A stretch of DNA of 64,000 nt from Piliocolobus tephrosceles (lineage: Eukaryota; Chordata; Mammalia; Primates; Cercopithecidae): contig NC_045435.1 of assembly GCF_002776525.5 (NCBI RefSeq), forward strand, positions 121,723,071-121,787,070, given 5' to 3'. The translations under genes were made by a program, and so were the position numbers. A model generated the notes under the pieces. The model worked only from the letters and a program-made list of their open reading frames with translations. It was not told where the DNA came from and did not search any database. How positions within the stretch are numbered: the first letter of the stretch is position 1; every line of letters starts with the position of its first letter. Positions 21,240-39,251 of this stretch are shown one piece after another.

Positions 21240-21811
21240 TGCTAGCCAGTCTCTAGAATGGCATCGGATGATCTTTGTTTTCTGTTATTCACACTTGTAT
21301 ATTGCCATCCCTGACTATACTAGTTTAATATTCTGTATTTGAATAAAATTTATAGTAAATTGTTACCAATAGCATGCAATAAAAAACGGTAGTACATCAC
21401 TTCTAAGATTAAGTTTTAAAAATACTCCAGCTTCTGTCTATGTATATCCTCTCTCTAGGATGACTTGCTCCGGGGAAAGCCAGCTGCCATTACAAATACA
21501 CACTATGGAAGCCTGCAGAGAGGCTCATGCGGCAAGAAACTTAAGTCTTCTGCCAACAGCCACTGAGAAACATAATCCTGCCAACCATCATGTGAGTGAG
21601 CTTGGAAGCACATCTGCTCCCATTTGGATTTTCAGATGAGATTGCAGCCCCAGTTCATGGTTTGTCTATAAATTCATGAGGGATGTTGTCCCCAACCACC
21701 CAGCTAGGTGACTTCTATATTCTTGACCCACAGAAACTATGAGATAATAACCGTCATTCAAGATGCCAGATCTGGGGGTAATTTCTTATACAGTAATAGG
21801 TAACTAATACG
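21240..21811 (+). mobile_element. MLT1-type LTR (ERVL-MaLR)
   Basis: Recognisable words in order are atggcatcggatgatctttg, agattaagttttaaaaatac, ccggggaaagccagctgcca, catgtgagtgagcttggaag, cccagctaggtgacttc, acagaaactatgagataata and the end cagtaataggtaactaatac. This is a near-complete solo LTR in sense. Confidence 0.8.
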
Positions 21812-21847
21812 TAGAATATAAAGGGCAATCTTGGGACAGATAATTTT

Positions 21848-21993
21848 TGTTTTATTTTGTTTTTGTTCTTTGAGACAGCATATTGCTCTGTTGCTCAGGC
21901 TGGAGTGCAGTGACAAAATCAGAGCTCACTGAAACTCTGGACTCCCGGGCTCAAGTGATACTTCCACCTCAGCTTCCCAAGTAGCTGAGACCA
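21848..21993 (-). mobile_element. Alu fragment, antisense, old type
   Basis: The T-rich start is followed by tttgagacagcatattgctc, aggctggagtgcagtgaca and cccgggctcaagtgatac. It stops inside the element at about one arm. The gggctcaagtgat form suggests an AluJ or a free right monomer. Confidence 0.8.
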
Positions 21994-23203
21994 TTATCCA
22001 AAGAAGTTTTTATTTAGTCAATTTGCATGGAGTTTTTTGACTCTGAATCAAAGTTTACCCCTAAAAAATAAGTTTAACATCATTTTATGTAATTTCTCAT
22101 TCGTCAAATATATGTGTTTTCTCTTTAAATATTGCTTAATGATTAAGAAAGTAATATATTTTTCTAATGTACAAAGAGTAAATATTATAAAAAATATTCA
22201 GTTGTATCCACTGCTACAGAGTTTGGTGACTATTTTAGCAGTTTTTTTTTTTTTTCCTGTGCTTATTTTAACATGGTATGCATTAGTTTATGTTATCCCC
22301 TAAATAAAAATAAATCATGTTATATATTCATTTGTCAAACTTCCTGTTTTATGTATACCTTGAGCAGCTCATATAGGTATAACTCATTTTTTTTTACAAG
22401 CACCATACCATTCTTAGTTCTATGGATAGAATTAACCCAGGTGGGTTAATTCTGATTATTTGGGTTAATTGTAATTATTTTCTATCACAGAAAACATTTT
22501 GTAAAATTTTGTGTATCTTTAACAAAATACAAATCATATTATTTAGAAAATGCTGTACTTGTAAACTGTGTCTTAAAACCCCTGAGAGAATAAATTCAAT
22601 TTATCAATTTTCTTGAAGATTTAATGGTTATTTATTAGACATTTAATTAGTCAAATTAAAATGATTTGGTTATTAAAAACAATGCAATATCTAAGTATTA
22701 TATCTTCAACTCTGTATTTTTTTCTTTACAAAATAGTAATTGATTGGTTTAAAGTATAATTAAAATAGCAAACACTAAAGAGAGACTGGCTACTAAGTCA
22801 GCTGACATTATGTTTTTAAATAGAAACATATTAAATGGACTGTGCCAAACTAAAAATGAGGTTGTCAGATATCATATTGTATAGAAAGTGAAACTTCAAA
22901 ATAAAATGTAAACCAAGTCCGTTTTAGAGCTCTTTAAAAGAGGGAGAAGTACGCCCCCTCTTTAAGCTGTTTAGATCATGGACAAATTCCTCACAACCTG
23001 AGAGATTGTCGCAGAAGCCTATCTTAACCTATGCCATTAAATAATCAACTGATCTAACCAGAGCAGAGCCTTCTACAACTCGCCAAATATTTGAGTGCAT
23101 TTTCACATCTCTTAGACTTTTTCTAATTAGGCAATTCCATATGACCAGTTTGGGCCACTGCATTGAGCAAAAGAGTTCTGTGTCACTTTCAGACTGAATT
23201 TTT
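21994..23203. other. Unassigned AT-rich DNA with a perfect hairpin
   Basis: No gene is supported. The only notable structure is the 12-bp inverted repeat at 22428-22453, listed separately. Confidence 0.5.
22428..22453. repeat. Perfect 12-bp inverted repeat, 2-nt spacer
   Basis: agaattaaccca (22428-22439), gg, then its exact reverse complement tgggttaattct (22442-22453). A further direct copy of tgggttaatt follows at 22461-22470. The GTTAAT core is also the half-site of HNF1-type homeodomain proteins. Binding is not shown. Confidence 0.9.
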
Positions 23204-23214
23204 AAGAGCTTTCA

Positions 23215-24682
<1,468 letters not shown>

Positions 24683-24736
24683 ATGTATATATATACACAC
24701 ATATATGTGTGTGTGTATATATATATGTATATATAT
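24683..24736. repeat. TA/CA/TG microsatellite
   Basis: Alternating TATA, CACA and TGTG runs form a largely self-complementary tract that abuts the Tigger-type element. Confidence 0.9.
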
Positions 24737-25070
24737 GGCTTACTGCATCCATGGGTTGTGCATCCACAGATTCAACCAAATGCAGAATGAAAATATTGGA
24801 GAAAAAAATGGCTGCATCTGTTCTGGAATTGTACAGACTGTATTTCTTGTCATTCCCTAAACAATATAGTGTAACAACTATTTTCAGAGCATTTACACTG
24901 TATTAGGTATTATAAGTATTCTAGAGATGATTTAAAATATACAGAAGGATGTACATAGATTATATCTAAATGCTATGCCACTTTATACCAGAGACTTGAG
25001 CATCAGGGATTTTGTTATCCAGGAGCTTCCTGTGACTAATATCCCACAAATAACCAGGGATGATGACATT
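24737..25070. mobile_element. Tigger-type (MER44-like) DNA transposon relic
   Basis: Ordered words are ggttgtgcatccacagattc, tgtacagactgtatttcttg, cattccctaaacaatatagt, gcatttacactgtattaggt, ctagagatgatttaaaatat and gacttgagcatcaggga. They match a non-autonomous pogo/Tigger element with long terminal inverted repeats. The left terminus seems lost in the microsatellite. No transposase frame is present. Confidence 0.65.
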
Positions 25071-25955
25071 TCTGTTTTTTTCACTAATGTCAGAATAAAT
25101 CCAAAATGTAATAAAATCTAGTCAGTGATTTTAACCAGTGATTAAATTTGCCATATTATAGAGATGCCAAGTAAATGGAGGACACATGATTTACAGTATG
25201 TTTTTCTATATAGCTTGAATACTATTTTAAATTTAGTCTGAAATATTTTTATTTTAATTATAATGGTGAATTTAATTTATATTGTTTGAAATAAGTACTA
25301 CGCTTTGTCTAAATATATTGGTTTGATTTCTATTTTTTATGTTACATATTTCTTAGTTTGATTTTCTACAAATATTATAGCACAGATACTGTATTTTTAA
25401 ATTTTCATACATTCTTAAGTTTACCTGCTTTTGTTTATCAGATAATAACAGGCCCCTCGTTAAAGCACTCTACAACTAACTCTTTGGATTAATTAATAGA
25501 TCAGACCTGAAATTAGATGACAGATCTCTATGCTTATCTCTTAGTACATTGTTGAGGAGACAATAATCCTATTATTATTGTCCCTTATATTCTAAATTCC
25601 ATTCCTAGACTCCAAAATAGTGTTTACCAAAGGTTTTTTTGGAGAACATTATTTCCTCAATGTATTTCATCAGAAACAGTCTCCAAAGTCAATCAAGTAT
25701 GGGAAACAGGACACGCAGAATATCATTTTAAAGATATTTAAAATGTTCATTAATATATTTAAGACTCTGAGGAATACTGGGGAATACTGGAGTAAATAGA
25801 CCTGTAATTGCGAAATTTTTTTTTCGCAATTAATTTGACCACATAGTTGTTTATGCACATGTGTTTGTAATTATATGCACAAAATTTATTAATATTCCAG
25901 GGAACTTTTGCAAATAATGTTCCAAAAGAGTTATCGGCAAAATGCTTTTCTAGAT
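25071..25955. other. Unassigned AT-rich DNA with a hairpin
   Basis: No gene is supported. It contains the inverted repeat at 25805-25832. Confidence 0.5.
25805..25832. repeat. Perfect 11-bp inverted repeat with T6 loop
   Basis: taattgcgaaa (25805-25815), six T, then tttcgcaatta (25822-25832). It is intrinsically able to form a hairpin with a short loop and resembles a terminator-like stem without that role in this genome. Confidence 0.9.
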
Positions 25956-26155
25956 CAGTGATTCTCAGCCTCAATACTACAGTAATTTGGGGACGGACAG
26001 TCTTGTTGTGGAGTGAAGACCGTGGTCTTGTGTACTGTAGGATGTCTAGCAGCATCCTGATGTCTACCCAGGAGATTCCAGAGCAGTCAAAAATGCCTCC
26101 CAACATTGCCAAATATATTTTGGAAAGCTAAAGTGCCCCCAGTTGAGAACTACTG
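25956..26155 (-). mobile_element. MER20-type hAT-Charlie relic
   Basis: The ends cagtgattctcag (25956) and gttgagaactactg (26142-26155) form short terminal inverted repeats. Inside are actgtaggatgtctagcagc and cattgccaaatatattttgg in the expected order. At about 200 bp it is near full length for this MITE. Confidence 0.75.
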
Positions 26156-26430
26156 CATAAGGCAGAAAATGTAAAGCTCTTTGCAGGCAATGCAGTGTTT
26201 TTCACCACAGTTTGTAATATTACAATGAGCATTTTGGTAGAAGAGCTGAGAGGAGAAAAAAAAAAAAAAAAGGAAAGACGATAGAGAATATGAAATGCTC
26301 ATATCATTGACTGGCTGGTTTCTGAGGTTCCTGGTTCAGAGGAATGATGTGTGGGACTCTGCTCTTAATATCAGTGCAGTTATCTGATATGAAACAATTT
26401 CCCTTTATACTTTAAAAATGGTAAAGAATT
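26156..26430. other. Unassigned DNA with an A17 run
   Basis: No gene. A poly-A run lies near 26256-26272. Confidence 0.5.
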
Positions 26431-27392
26431 TTCATTTTATTTTATACTTTAAGTTCTAGGGTACATGTGCACAACGTACAGGTTTGTTACATAGGTATGT
26501 ATACATGTGCCATGTTGATGTGCTGTACCCATTAACTCATCATTTACATTAGGTATATCTCTTAATGCTATCCCTTCTCTCTCCCCCCACCCCATGACAG
26601 GCCCCGGTGTGTGATGTTCCCCATCCTGTGTCCAAGGGTTCTCATTGTTCAATTCCCACATATGAGTGAGAATATGCAATGTTTGGTTTTCTGTCCTTGT
26701 GATAGTTTGCTTAGAATGACAGTTTCCAGCTGCATCCATGTCCCTACAAAGGCCATGAACTCATCCAGTTTTATGGCAGCATAGTATTCCATGGTATATA
26801 TGTGCCATGTTTTCTTAATCTGGTCTATCATTGATGGACATTGGGTTGGTTCCAAGTCTTTGCTATTGTGAACAGTGCCACAATAAACATATGTGTGCAT
26901 GTGTCTTTATAGCAGCATGATTTATAATCCTTAGGGTGTATATCTAGTAATGGGATGGCTGGGTCAAATGGTATTTCTAGTTTTAGATCCTTGAGGAATT
27001 GCCACACTGTCTTCCACAATGGTTGAACTAGTTTACAGTCCCACCAACACTTATTTAGAAGTGTAAAAGTGTTCCTATTTCTCCACATGATCTCCAGCAG
27101 CTGTTGTTTCCTGACTTTTTAATGATCGCCATTCTAACTGGTGTGAGATGGTATCTCGTTGTAGTTTTGATTTGCATTTCTCTGATGGCCAGGAAAAACC
27201 CTAGAAGAAAACCTAGGCAATACCATTCAGGACATAGGCATGGGCAAGGACTTCATGACTAAAACACCAAAAGCAATGGCTGGAGACAAAAGCCAAAATT
27301 GACAAGTGGGATCTAATTAAACTAAAGAGCTTCTTCACAGCGAAAGAAACTGCCATCAGAGTGAACAGGCAACCTACAGAATGGGAGAAAAT
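26431..27392 (-). mobile_element. L1 3' fragment with inverted 5' part
   Basis: From 26431 to about 27192 the text is the antisense of an L1 3' UTR and ORF2 end: ctttaagttctagggtacat, ccatgaactcatccag, tagtattccatggta. From about 27193 to 27392 the text switches to sense L1 ORF2 (ccctagaagaaaacctaggc, ggatctaattaaactaaaga). This is the signature of twin priming during LINE-1 insertion. Roughly 0.2 kb of ORF2 is missing at the switch. The target duplication is not clear. Confidence 0.9.
26649..27192 (-). pseudogene. L1 ORF2 C-terminal remnant
   Basis: On the minus strand the frame gives fragments such as WNQPNVHQ and [12 protein letters not shown], from the C-terminal part of L1 ORF2p. Frameshifts and early stops break it. 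The native stop position lies at about 26649-26651. It has no activity. Confidence 0.85.
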
Positions 27393-27763
27393 AATTTTTA
27401 ATTTCTTATGCTTTATATCTTTGCTCACCTCCCATCCTCCCATCACAAATATTTAAGGATTCCTTGGACTCCTTCTTAACTCACTTCCGCAGTCTACCTA
27501 GACAATTTTAACTACTGTCATGGCTTCAAATAATATCACTATCTGATACATCTAAGTGTGTCACTATTCCTGGCTTTTATCCAGAAATTTTCATTTGAGT
27601 TGAAAACCTCAAACTCACTATCTTACTCCTTAAAAGCTTTTCTTTGTCTTTAATCTATTGCAGCATCACTATTCTGCTTGTAACCTGTGAGAGAAATCTG
27701 TCATCTTGATTCTCCCTTCTTTCTCATAAACTTGTTCATAGAGCAGCCAAATTCTTCTATCTA

Positions 27764-27808
<45 letters not shown>

Positions 27809-27984
27809 GTCCATTTAAAGATATCTTTCCCCCTCATTTTTTACACTGATCTATTTCAGGCCTTTATCACTTTCAGTAGTCCCCTATCTGGTTAACCAGC
27901 CACAAATCTCTTCTTGAATTATTTGCTCACAAGAATCTCAAAGCTACCTCTCCAAAATATATGTCTATTTATTTTTCATTCATT
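27393..27984. other. Unassigned DNA with T41 run
   Basis: This is C/T-rich unique-looking DNA. It holds a 41-base T run at 27767-27807, the longest fully sequenced homopolymer besides the one at the N gap. It may include decayed LINE sequence that I cannot align. Confidence 0.5.
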
Positions 27985-28300
27985 TCATGTATACAAAAAT
28001 GTTTCTGGAACATTCACTATGCATCAGGAATTGTGACAGATGTTGGAGATGAAGTGATAAAGAGGACAGGGTTGACTCCTTCCCCTATGGAATCTATATT
28101 GTGGTGAGGGAGATCGATAACAAATAAGCAAACACTAATAAAATAAATAAATATGATAAATTCTTGGAAAAAAAAATAAACAATAGACTGAGATAGAGTG
28201 TAGCTAGGGAAGTGAAGAGAGGTATACATTCTAGACAATGTTCTCTGGGAAGGCCCTGAGGAGGGATATTTAATTTAAACCCTAAAAGAGAAAGAGAAGC
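27985..28300 (-). mobile_element. L2 LINE 3' fragment, antisense
   Basis: On the plus strand: cattcactatgcatcaggaa, gatgttggagatgaagtgat, aagaggacagggttgactcc, gataacaaataagcaaacac and ctctgggaaggccctgagga, in the reverse-complement L2 order. Confidence 0.7.
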
Positions 28301-29256
28301 TAGATCTATCAGTCAGAATTTGTTTGAAGAAATAGAATCACTAGGACTGATATATAGGGTTTTCTTATAGGAATTTGATCTCACATAATGGTGGGGGATG
28401 ATTAAATAGCCTATATAAGGCTTCCATCTTTCCATCTGGTGCTGGAGGTTGAAGTCAGTGGAACAGGAATTTAGGAAGGGTATATGGGTGTGAAGTGTGG
28501 AGAACAAGGAGAGCGTGGAACAGGTGAGAATGGACTAGAACTTGCACCAGTATCTCACTCCCTCCAGGCTATCAACCTCAATGATTCAAATGAACTTCAG
28601 GATAAATTTGGACCTTTGTCATGGAGATCTACGTGTACATATTTCAGGAGTTGAAGAAATCAAAGGAGGATGTGGTAGCTCCTGCAGGAGCTATAGGCTC
28701 AACTGTTGTTCTTTGCAAACAAGATGAGCTAGCCAATGAGAACAAATCTGTGTGAACCACAGTGGTACCTGTATCACAGTTCCCTTGAACCAACTTTCCA
28801 CATGTGAAAATAACATATCTGTTACTCCTCTCTGCCTTTCAGATCTCATTTCAAGTATCTCTTGTATTCACTACTAATTTGGAACTGAGGCAAGGAAGAG
28901 AATTCTGGGAAATGTGATTACCACTTACCTAAATTGACACAATACTAGTCAGGCAAGTAGTAGGGAAGAGTGCATTGTAGGAATTGGGACTAATATGTGT
29001 GAAATCCTTGAGGCATAATAGTACTTGGTGTGTTTGATGAATTGAGAATTAAAGTGACTGTACAACAGTAAAGGGGCAGGAGGAGAGCAGGAAATGATAT
29101 TACAGAGATAAGCCAGGTAGAGTTGCACAGTGTCACATAAGTTACACAGATGGCAAATTGTCAATGTTTCCTTCAAAGTCTTCTGTTTTTCCTCACATTA
29201 AGCCCAGGTTTCTTGACTTTGGATCCTAACTGCAAAAGGAGTTATAACATTTAAAG
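28301..29256. other. Unassigned; may hold a decayed antisense LTR
   Basis: The start (atctatcagtcagaatttgt, later ttcttataggaatttgatct) has a faint likeness to antisense ERVL-type LTRs. I could not follow it further, so I leave the stretch unassigned. No coding frame is credible. Confidence 0.35.
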
Positions 29257-29380
29257 CAATGATTCTGAGCTCAGAATGTACATTATAGTCACCTGGAGAG
29301 GTGCTTAAAATCCCATTCTTGGGCCACAATGCCAGAGACTGTATTTTCAATTGGCCTTGGCTATGTTCTTGGTATCTATT
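29257..29380 (+). mobile_element. MER5A-type hAT-Charlie relic
   Basis: caatgattctgagctcagaa, tagtcacctggagaggtgct, aaaatcccattcttgggcca and cagagactgtattttcaatt match the MER5A order. The final third is missing or diverged. Confidence 0.7.
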
Positions 29381-29777
29381 GAACTAGAGATGAGCTCACA
29401 ACACGGTGCTCCTGTTTATTTAAGTGTTTTCATAAGCAATTAGTCATACTTTTCCTTGGGTCCTAGAAGATGGAAACATAAGACAGTAAAGATAGATCTA
29501 ATTAACTAAAGATAAACTATTGAGTGTTTTTGTATGGTAACATACTAAAATTTTGCTAACACCTTCTTATATTCTTTTATATATATATACTTTAAGCTCT
29601 AGGGTACATGTGCACAACATGCAGGTTACATATGTATACATGTGCCATGTTGGTGTGTTGCACCCATTAACTCATATACATTAGGTTTATTTCCTATTGC
29701 TATCCCTCCCCCAATGCTCCCCACAATAGGGCCTGGTATGTGATGATCCCCTTCCTGTGTCCAAGTGATCTCATTGT

Positions 29778-33194
<3,417 letters not shown>

Positions 33195-33360
33195 TGAGCT
33201 AAGTTCCATAAGTGAAGGAGAAATAAAATCCTTTACAGACAAGCAAATGCTTAGAGATTTTGTCACCACCAGGCCTGCCCTACAAGAGATCTTGAAGGAA
33301 GCACTAAACATGGAAATGAAAAACAGGTACCAGCCATTGCAAAAACATGTCAAAATGTAA
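33195..33360 (+). pseudogene. L1 ORF1 C-terminal remnant (inverted part)
   Basis: The frame reads ISEGEIKSFTDKQMLRDFV and ends at a TAA at 33358-33360. This is the C-terminal domain of ORF1p. Only about 55 codons remain because the copy is 5'-truncated here. Confidence 0.9.
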
Positions 33361-33423
33361 AGTCCATCGATGCTAGGAAGAAACTGCATCAGCTAGTGAG
33401 TAAAATAACCAACTAATATCATA

Positions 33424-33838
33424 ATGACAGGATCTAGTTCACATATAACTATATTAACCTTAAATGTAGATGGACTAAATGGTCCAATTAAAAGACACAG
33501 ACTGGCAAATTGGATAACGAGTCAAGACCCACCAGTTTGCTGTATTCAGGAGACCCATCTCACCTGCAGAGACACACATAGACTCAAAATAAAGGGATGG
33601 AGGAAGATCTACCAAGAAAATGGAGAACAAAAAAAAGCAGGGGTTGCAATGCTAATCTCTGACAAAACAGACTTTAAACCATCAAAGATCAAAAGAAACA
33701 AAGAAGGCCATCACATAATGGTAAAGGGATCAATTCATCAGGAAGAGCTAAGTATCCTAAATATATATGCACCCAATGCAGGAGCACCCAGATTCATAAA
33801 GCAAGTCCTTAGAGACTTACAAAGAGACTTGTATTCTT
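33424..33838 (+). pseudogene. L1 ORF2 endonuclease start (inverted part)
   Basis: A 138-codon open stretch starts with the native ORF2 ATG. It carries LNVDGLNGPIKRHRLA, CCIQETHLTCRDTHRLKIK and LNIYAPN, the first half of the APE-type endonuclease domain (catalytic Glu in the QETH motif). It ends where the inversion junction cut the gene, and a new stop follows in flanking DNA. Confidence 0.9.
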
Positions 33839-34439
33839 AATATAGAAAATATATTTTAATGATCACTTCAATTTGAGATGACTTACTATGTAGATGGATT
33901 TCCAAGGTCATTTTCTTTTCTCGCCTCTTCCTTATTCCATTTTCTTGTATGACGTAATTCTTCTTTACTCTATCAGTCACACCCCCTACCTTCTTCTAAG
34001 AAAAATTTTAAAAGATTGAATATGACCTGTGAGGAGAATTAAGAATTGTATTTTACTGTCTACTGGATTCCTTAGATATGCCTGATATTTAAATAGAAAG
34101 ACTTGGTAAATAACAGATTATTCCTTCCTCCTGTTCACTATGATAAAGTACAGCCAAGATGTGCTGAAAATGAGATATTAGAAGGAAGTAGAATTCTTAG
34201 AAACCAAGAGTTAATTTTTAGTTTTTAAGTTTTAAATTTGCATAGGGACTAATCACCTTCAAAATTTTCTACCCCATTTTTACTACCTATTTCCAAATGA
34301 TTCAATGTAACATTACATTTTGTTAACTTTAATAATTTTATAGTAGAACACACATAGGAAGTAGATATTCAGTATGTTGATTTATGGAACATTTATATGG
34401 CAATATAAAAATAATCAGTAACATAAGAGTAATGTCATT
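33839..34439. other. Unassigned DNA
   Basis: No gene or named repeat. Confidence 0.5.
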
Positions 34440-34640
34440 GCAGGCAAATTGCTTCCTCAATTCCTTTACTGTGTGACCTTAGCCAAGTAACTTCACTTTA
34501 TCGTTTCTCAGATTTCTCATCTATAAAAATGGGGATAATGATATCTTACTATAATATGCAGTTGTGCCTACTATGAATTGTGAAGATTAAATGAGTTACT
34601 GTATGAAGTACGAAGTGCATAGAACAACAGTGGACACTAT
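34440..34640 (+). mobile_element. MIR SINE
   Basis: It reads cctttactgtgtgaccttag, ccaagtaacttcactttatc, catctataaaaatggggata and gattaaatgagttactgtat, then gtgcatagaacaacagtgga. This is one of the better-preserved MIR copies in the window, in sense. Confidence 0.85.
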
Positions 34641-36901
<2,261 letters not shown>

Positions 36902-37029
36902 CTTTGCAATTATCTTAATATAATTTATTATAATCTACAATTTGGGCTTTAGAAACTTCTTTCAAGGGACTTAATTTTCTCATCTCTGAACTCCTACCAA
37001 ACGCATTACCAGTCACGTTCAATTTGTCT

Positions 37030-37240
37030 TATGATCGATCACATTCTGTTCTACTTCATTCTTATAATACTGAAAACATTTCATTTTAATTAGCTGTTTA
37101 CATGTCTATCTCTTCCACAAGAATACAAGTTCCTTGAAAGTGAAAACATTGTTTTGTTTTTATTGTATACTCAGTGCCTAGCAGTGTGCGTGGCACATTG
37201 CAAGTCTCCAGTAAAACTGGTAAATTAATGCATATACAAA
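37030..37240 (+). mobile_element. L2 LINE 3' fragment
   Basis: ttccacaagaatacaagttc, cttgaaagtgaaaacattg, ctcagtgcctagcagtgtgc and gtggcacattgcaagtctcc follow the end of L2 in sense. Confidence 0.7.
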
Positions 37241-37292
37241 TAACTAACTTTAAAAAAAAACCTTGTAATCTTATATGGTAACTTAGAGTGGC

Positions 37293-37596
37293 CTTTTTGT
37301 TTTGTTTTGTTTTGTTTTTTGAGACGGCGTCTCACTCTGTCAAGCAGGATGGAGTGCAGTGGCGCGGCCTCACTGCAAGCTCCGCCTCCCGGGTTCACGC
37401 GGTTCTCCTGCCTCAGCCTCCTGAGTAGCTGGGACTACAGGTGCTCGCCATCTCGCCTGGCCAATTTTTTTGTATTGTTAGTAGGGCCAGGGTTTCACCG
37501 TGTTGCCAGGATCGTCTCTATCTCCTGACATCGTGATCCGCCCGCCTCGGCCTCCAGAAGTGCTGGAACTACAGGCATGAGCCACAGCGCCCTGCC
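37293..37596 (-). mobile_element. AluY-type element, antisense
   Basis: A (TTTTG)n start is followed by gagacggcgtctcactctgt. Then come ctcactgcaagctccgcctc and atcctctg-region text diagnostic of AluY (gatcgtctctatctcctgac). The target duplication tagagtggc (37284-37292) reads tagagtagc at 37597-37605. Confidence 0.9.
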
Positions 37597-38044
37597 TAGA
37601 GTAGCACTCTTAAGGACTGAGCTCATTTCTTATATTTTATGCTACCCCACAGCTCTTGTTGAATTTCACAGCACATAGCAAATGCTTAATATTACCACAT
37701 GTTATCATTTAACTGAGTTAGCCTTTAGCTTATTTCCACTGTGTTGTTCTACAGCACTATGCTATGCTACATTATGTTTTGATTTATATGCTTTACAGGT
37801 GCACCTATGTAAAGTGAAGTAACTTTACAATTTATCATTTATAAAACTACTATAATTGATAGTCTTCCACAGTCTTGAAATCTATCATTTTCCATGCTGC
37901 TATGTAAGGAACTCTAGATATACATACCTACAGGAAAAATAAATTAAAAATCAAATAACCCTGACTCTAATGGTTGTTTACTATGATTGGAATATCTCAC
38001 TGAAAACAGAAAAGACAACATGTCAACTGGTATTTAGTCTAAGT

Positions 38045-38400
38045 TGTTACTCATTCAAAAAGCATTTATCAAATATTCACTCTGCAAAAAATTCTATAGC
38101 AGCTGCTAGGGTTAGGAAGATAAGACTTTCACATTTCCTTTGTGTTATGTAAAAATAGCAATAGTAAGAAGTAACACTTATTTAGCACTTTTTTTTTCCA
38201 GTCATTATGGCAAGACCTAAATATAAATCATCACATTAAATTTCCCTAGTTACTGAATAAGGAGAATCATTACAGTTCTACAGACGAGGGAAATGAAGCT
38301 TAGAGAGTGTAAGTGTCCTGCCCAATGCGCCACACCTAGAGAACGCTCTAGTTAGAGCTCATGCTTTACAGAATTGCCTAGTGATCTTGGGCCACATCTT
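38045..38400 (-). mobile_element. Short L2 piece followed by MIR, antisense
   Basis: 38045-38130 (cattcaaaaagcatttatca) looks like an antisense L2 end. 38155-38400 reads taacacttatttagcacttt, aaatcatcacattaaatttc, cattacagttctacagacga and gggaaatgaagcttagagag. This is the reverse complement of a MIR. Confidence 0.65.
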
Positions 38401-39185
38401 CATTCACACAGAGCCTCTCTATCCAGAGTGCCCATTTTCCCTGAACAACTTGAATAACTAAGCCATGCTTAAATATATTTCATACAGTGTATTTTTTTGG
38501 ACATCTGAAGTTTTATTTTTAGAATTATAAGGAACAAAATGCGACAAGCTTGAGTTGTAACAAAGACACTGTCCCTTCTCTCCCTCACATCTGAACAGCC
38601 CTCCACTCCTTCCCAAAGTTTCACTTGTATGTGGAGTTCTTATTCTAGGTTCCCCTAGGGGGCCTTTTATTCTTCAGCAGAGATAGTTTTAAAAGCAGTG
38701 GGAGAAAGATGAATTCCTGTCCTGTCACTTGCTAGTTCTGTAAATTGTTATGTAACTTGACAGGGACTTTATGTTCTAATCTGTGAACAGAATAGGAAAT
38801 GACTATTGAAAATAAGAGATATCAACCTCATTGAGGGCATCTGGTGACAGGGTCAGGTGGCAGCATAGCCAATACAAAATTTTCTAATGGGCAAATTTTG
38901 ACAGCGTTACTGAAGATATTCATTTAATCAGGGTCAATATTCAGTCAGCATGTCATGATAAGCCAATAGTGGCAATTAAAACATTGAAATACTTCCCTAA
39001 TAGTAAATCACTGCCACTCTTTGTCCTGTGTGCCTTTTTACTTCCCAGATTATTGCCTTCACTCACTTCTCTTGATCTCCCAAACCTCCCTCCTGTCCTG
39101 AATATTAAAGGCCATGCATGGCCCAGCAAGACTTCTCTAGATCCTTGCTCCCAATCCACAGCTTACATCCTTTTTAACTGAACAG
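38401..39185. other. Unassigned DNA
   Basis: No gene or named repeat. Confidence 0.5.
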
Positions 39186-39251
39186 AACTCTTGCTATAAC
39201 TGTTGTAAAATGTAAAAAAAAAATAACAAAAACAAAACAAAAACTCTTGCT
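39186..39251 (+). mobile_element. Tiny 46-bp A-tailed insertion with target duplication
   Basis: A 10-bp direct repeat, aactcttgct, at 39186-39195 and 39242-39251 brackets 46 bases. Those begin ataactgttgtaaaatgt and end in an A/C-rich tail. This is what an extremely 5'-truncated LINE-1-driven insertion would look like. The source is not identifiable. Confidence 0.5.
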
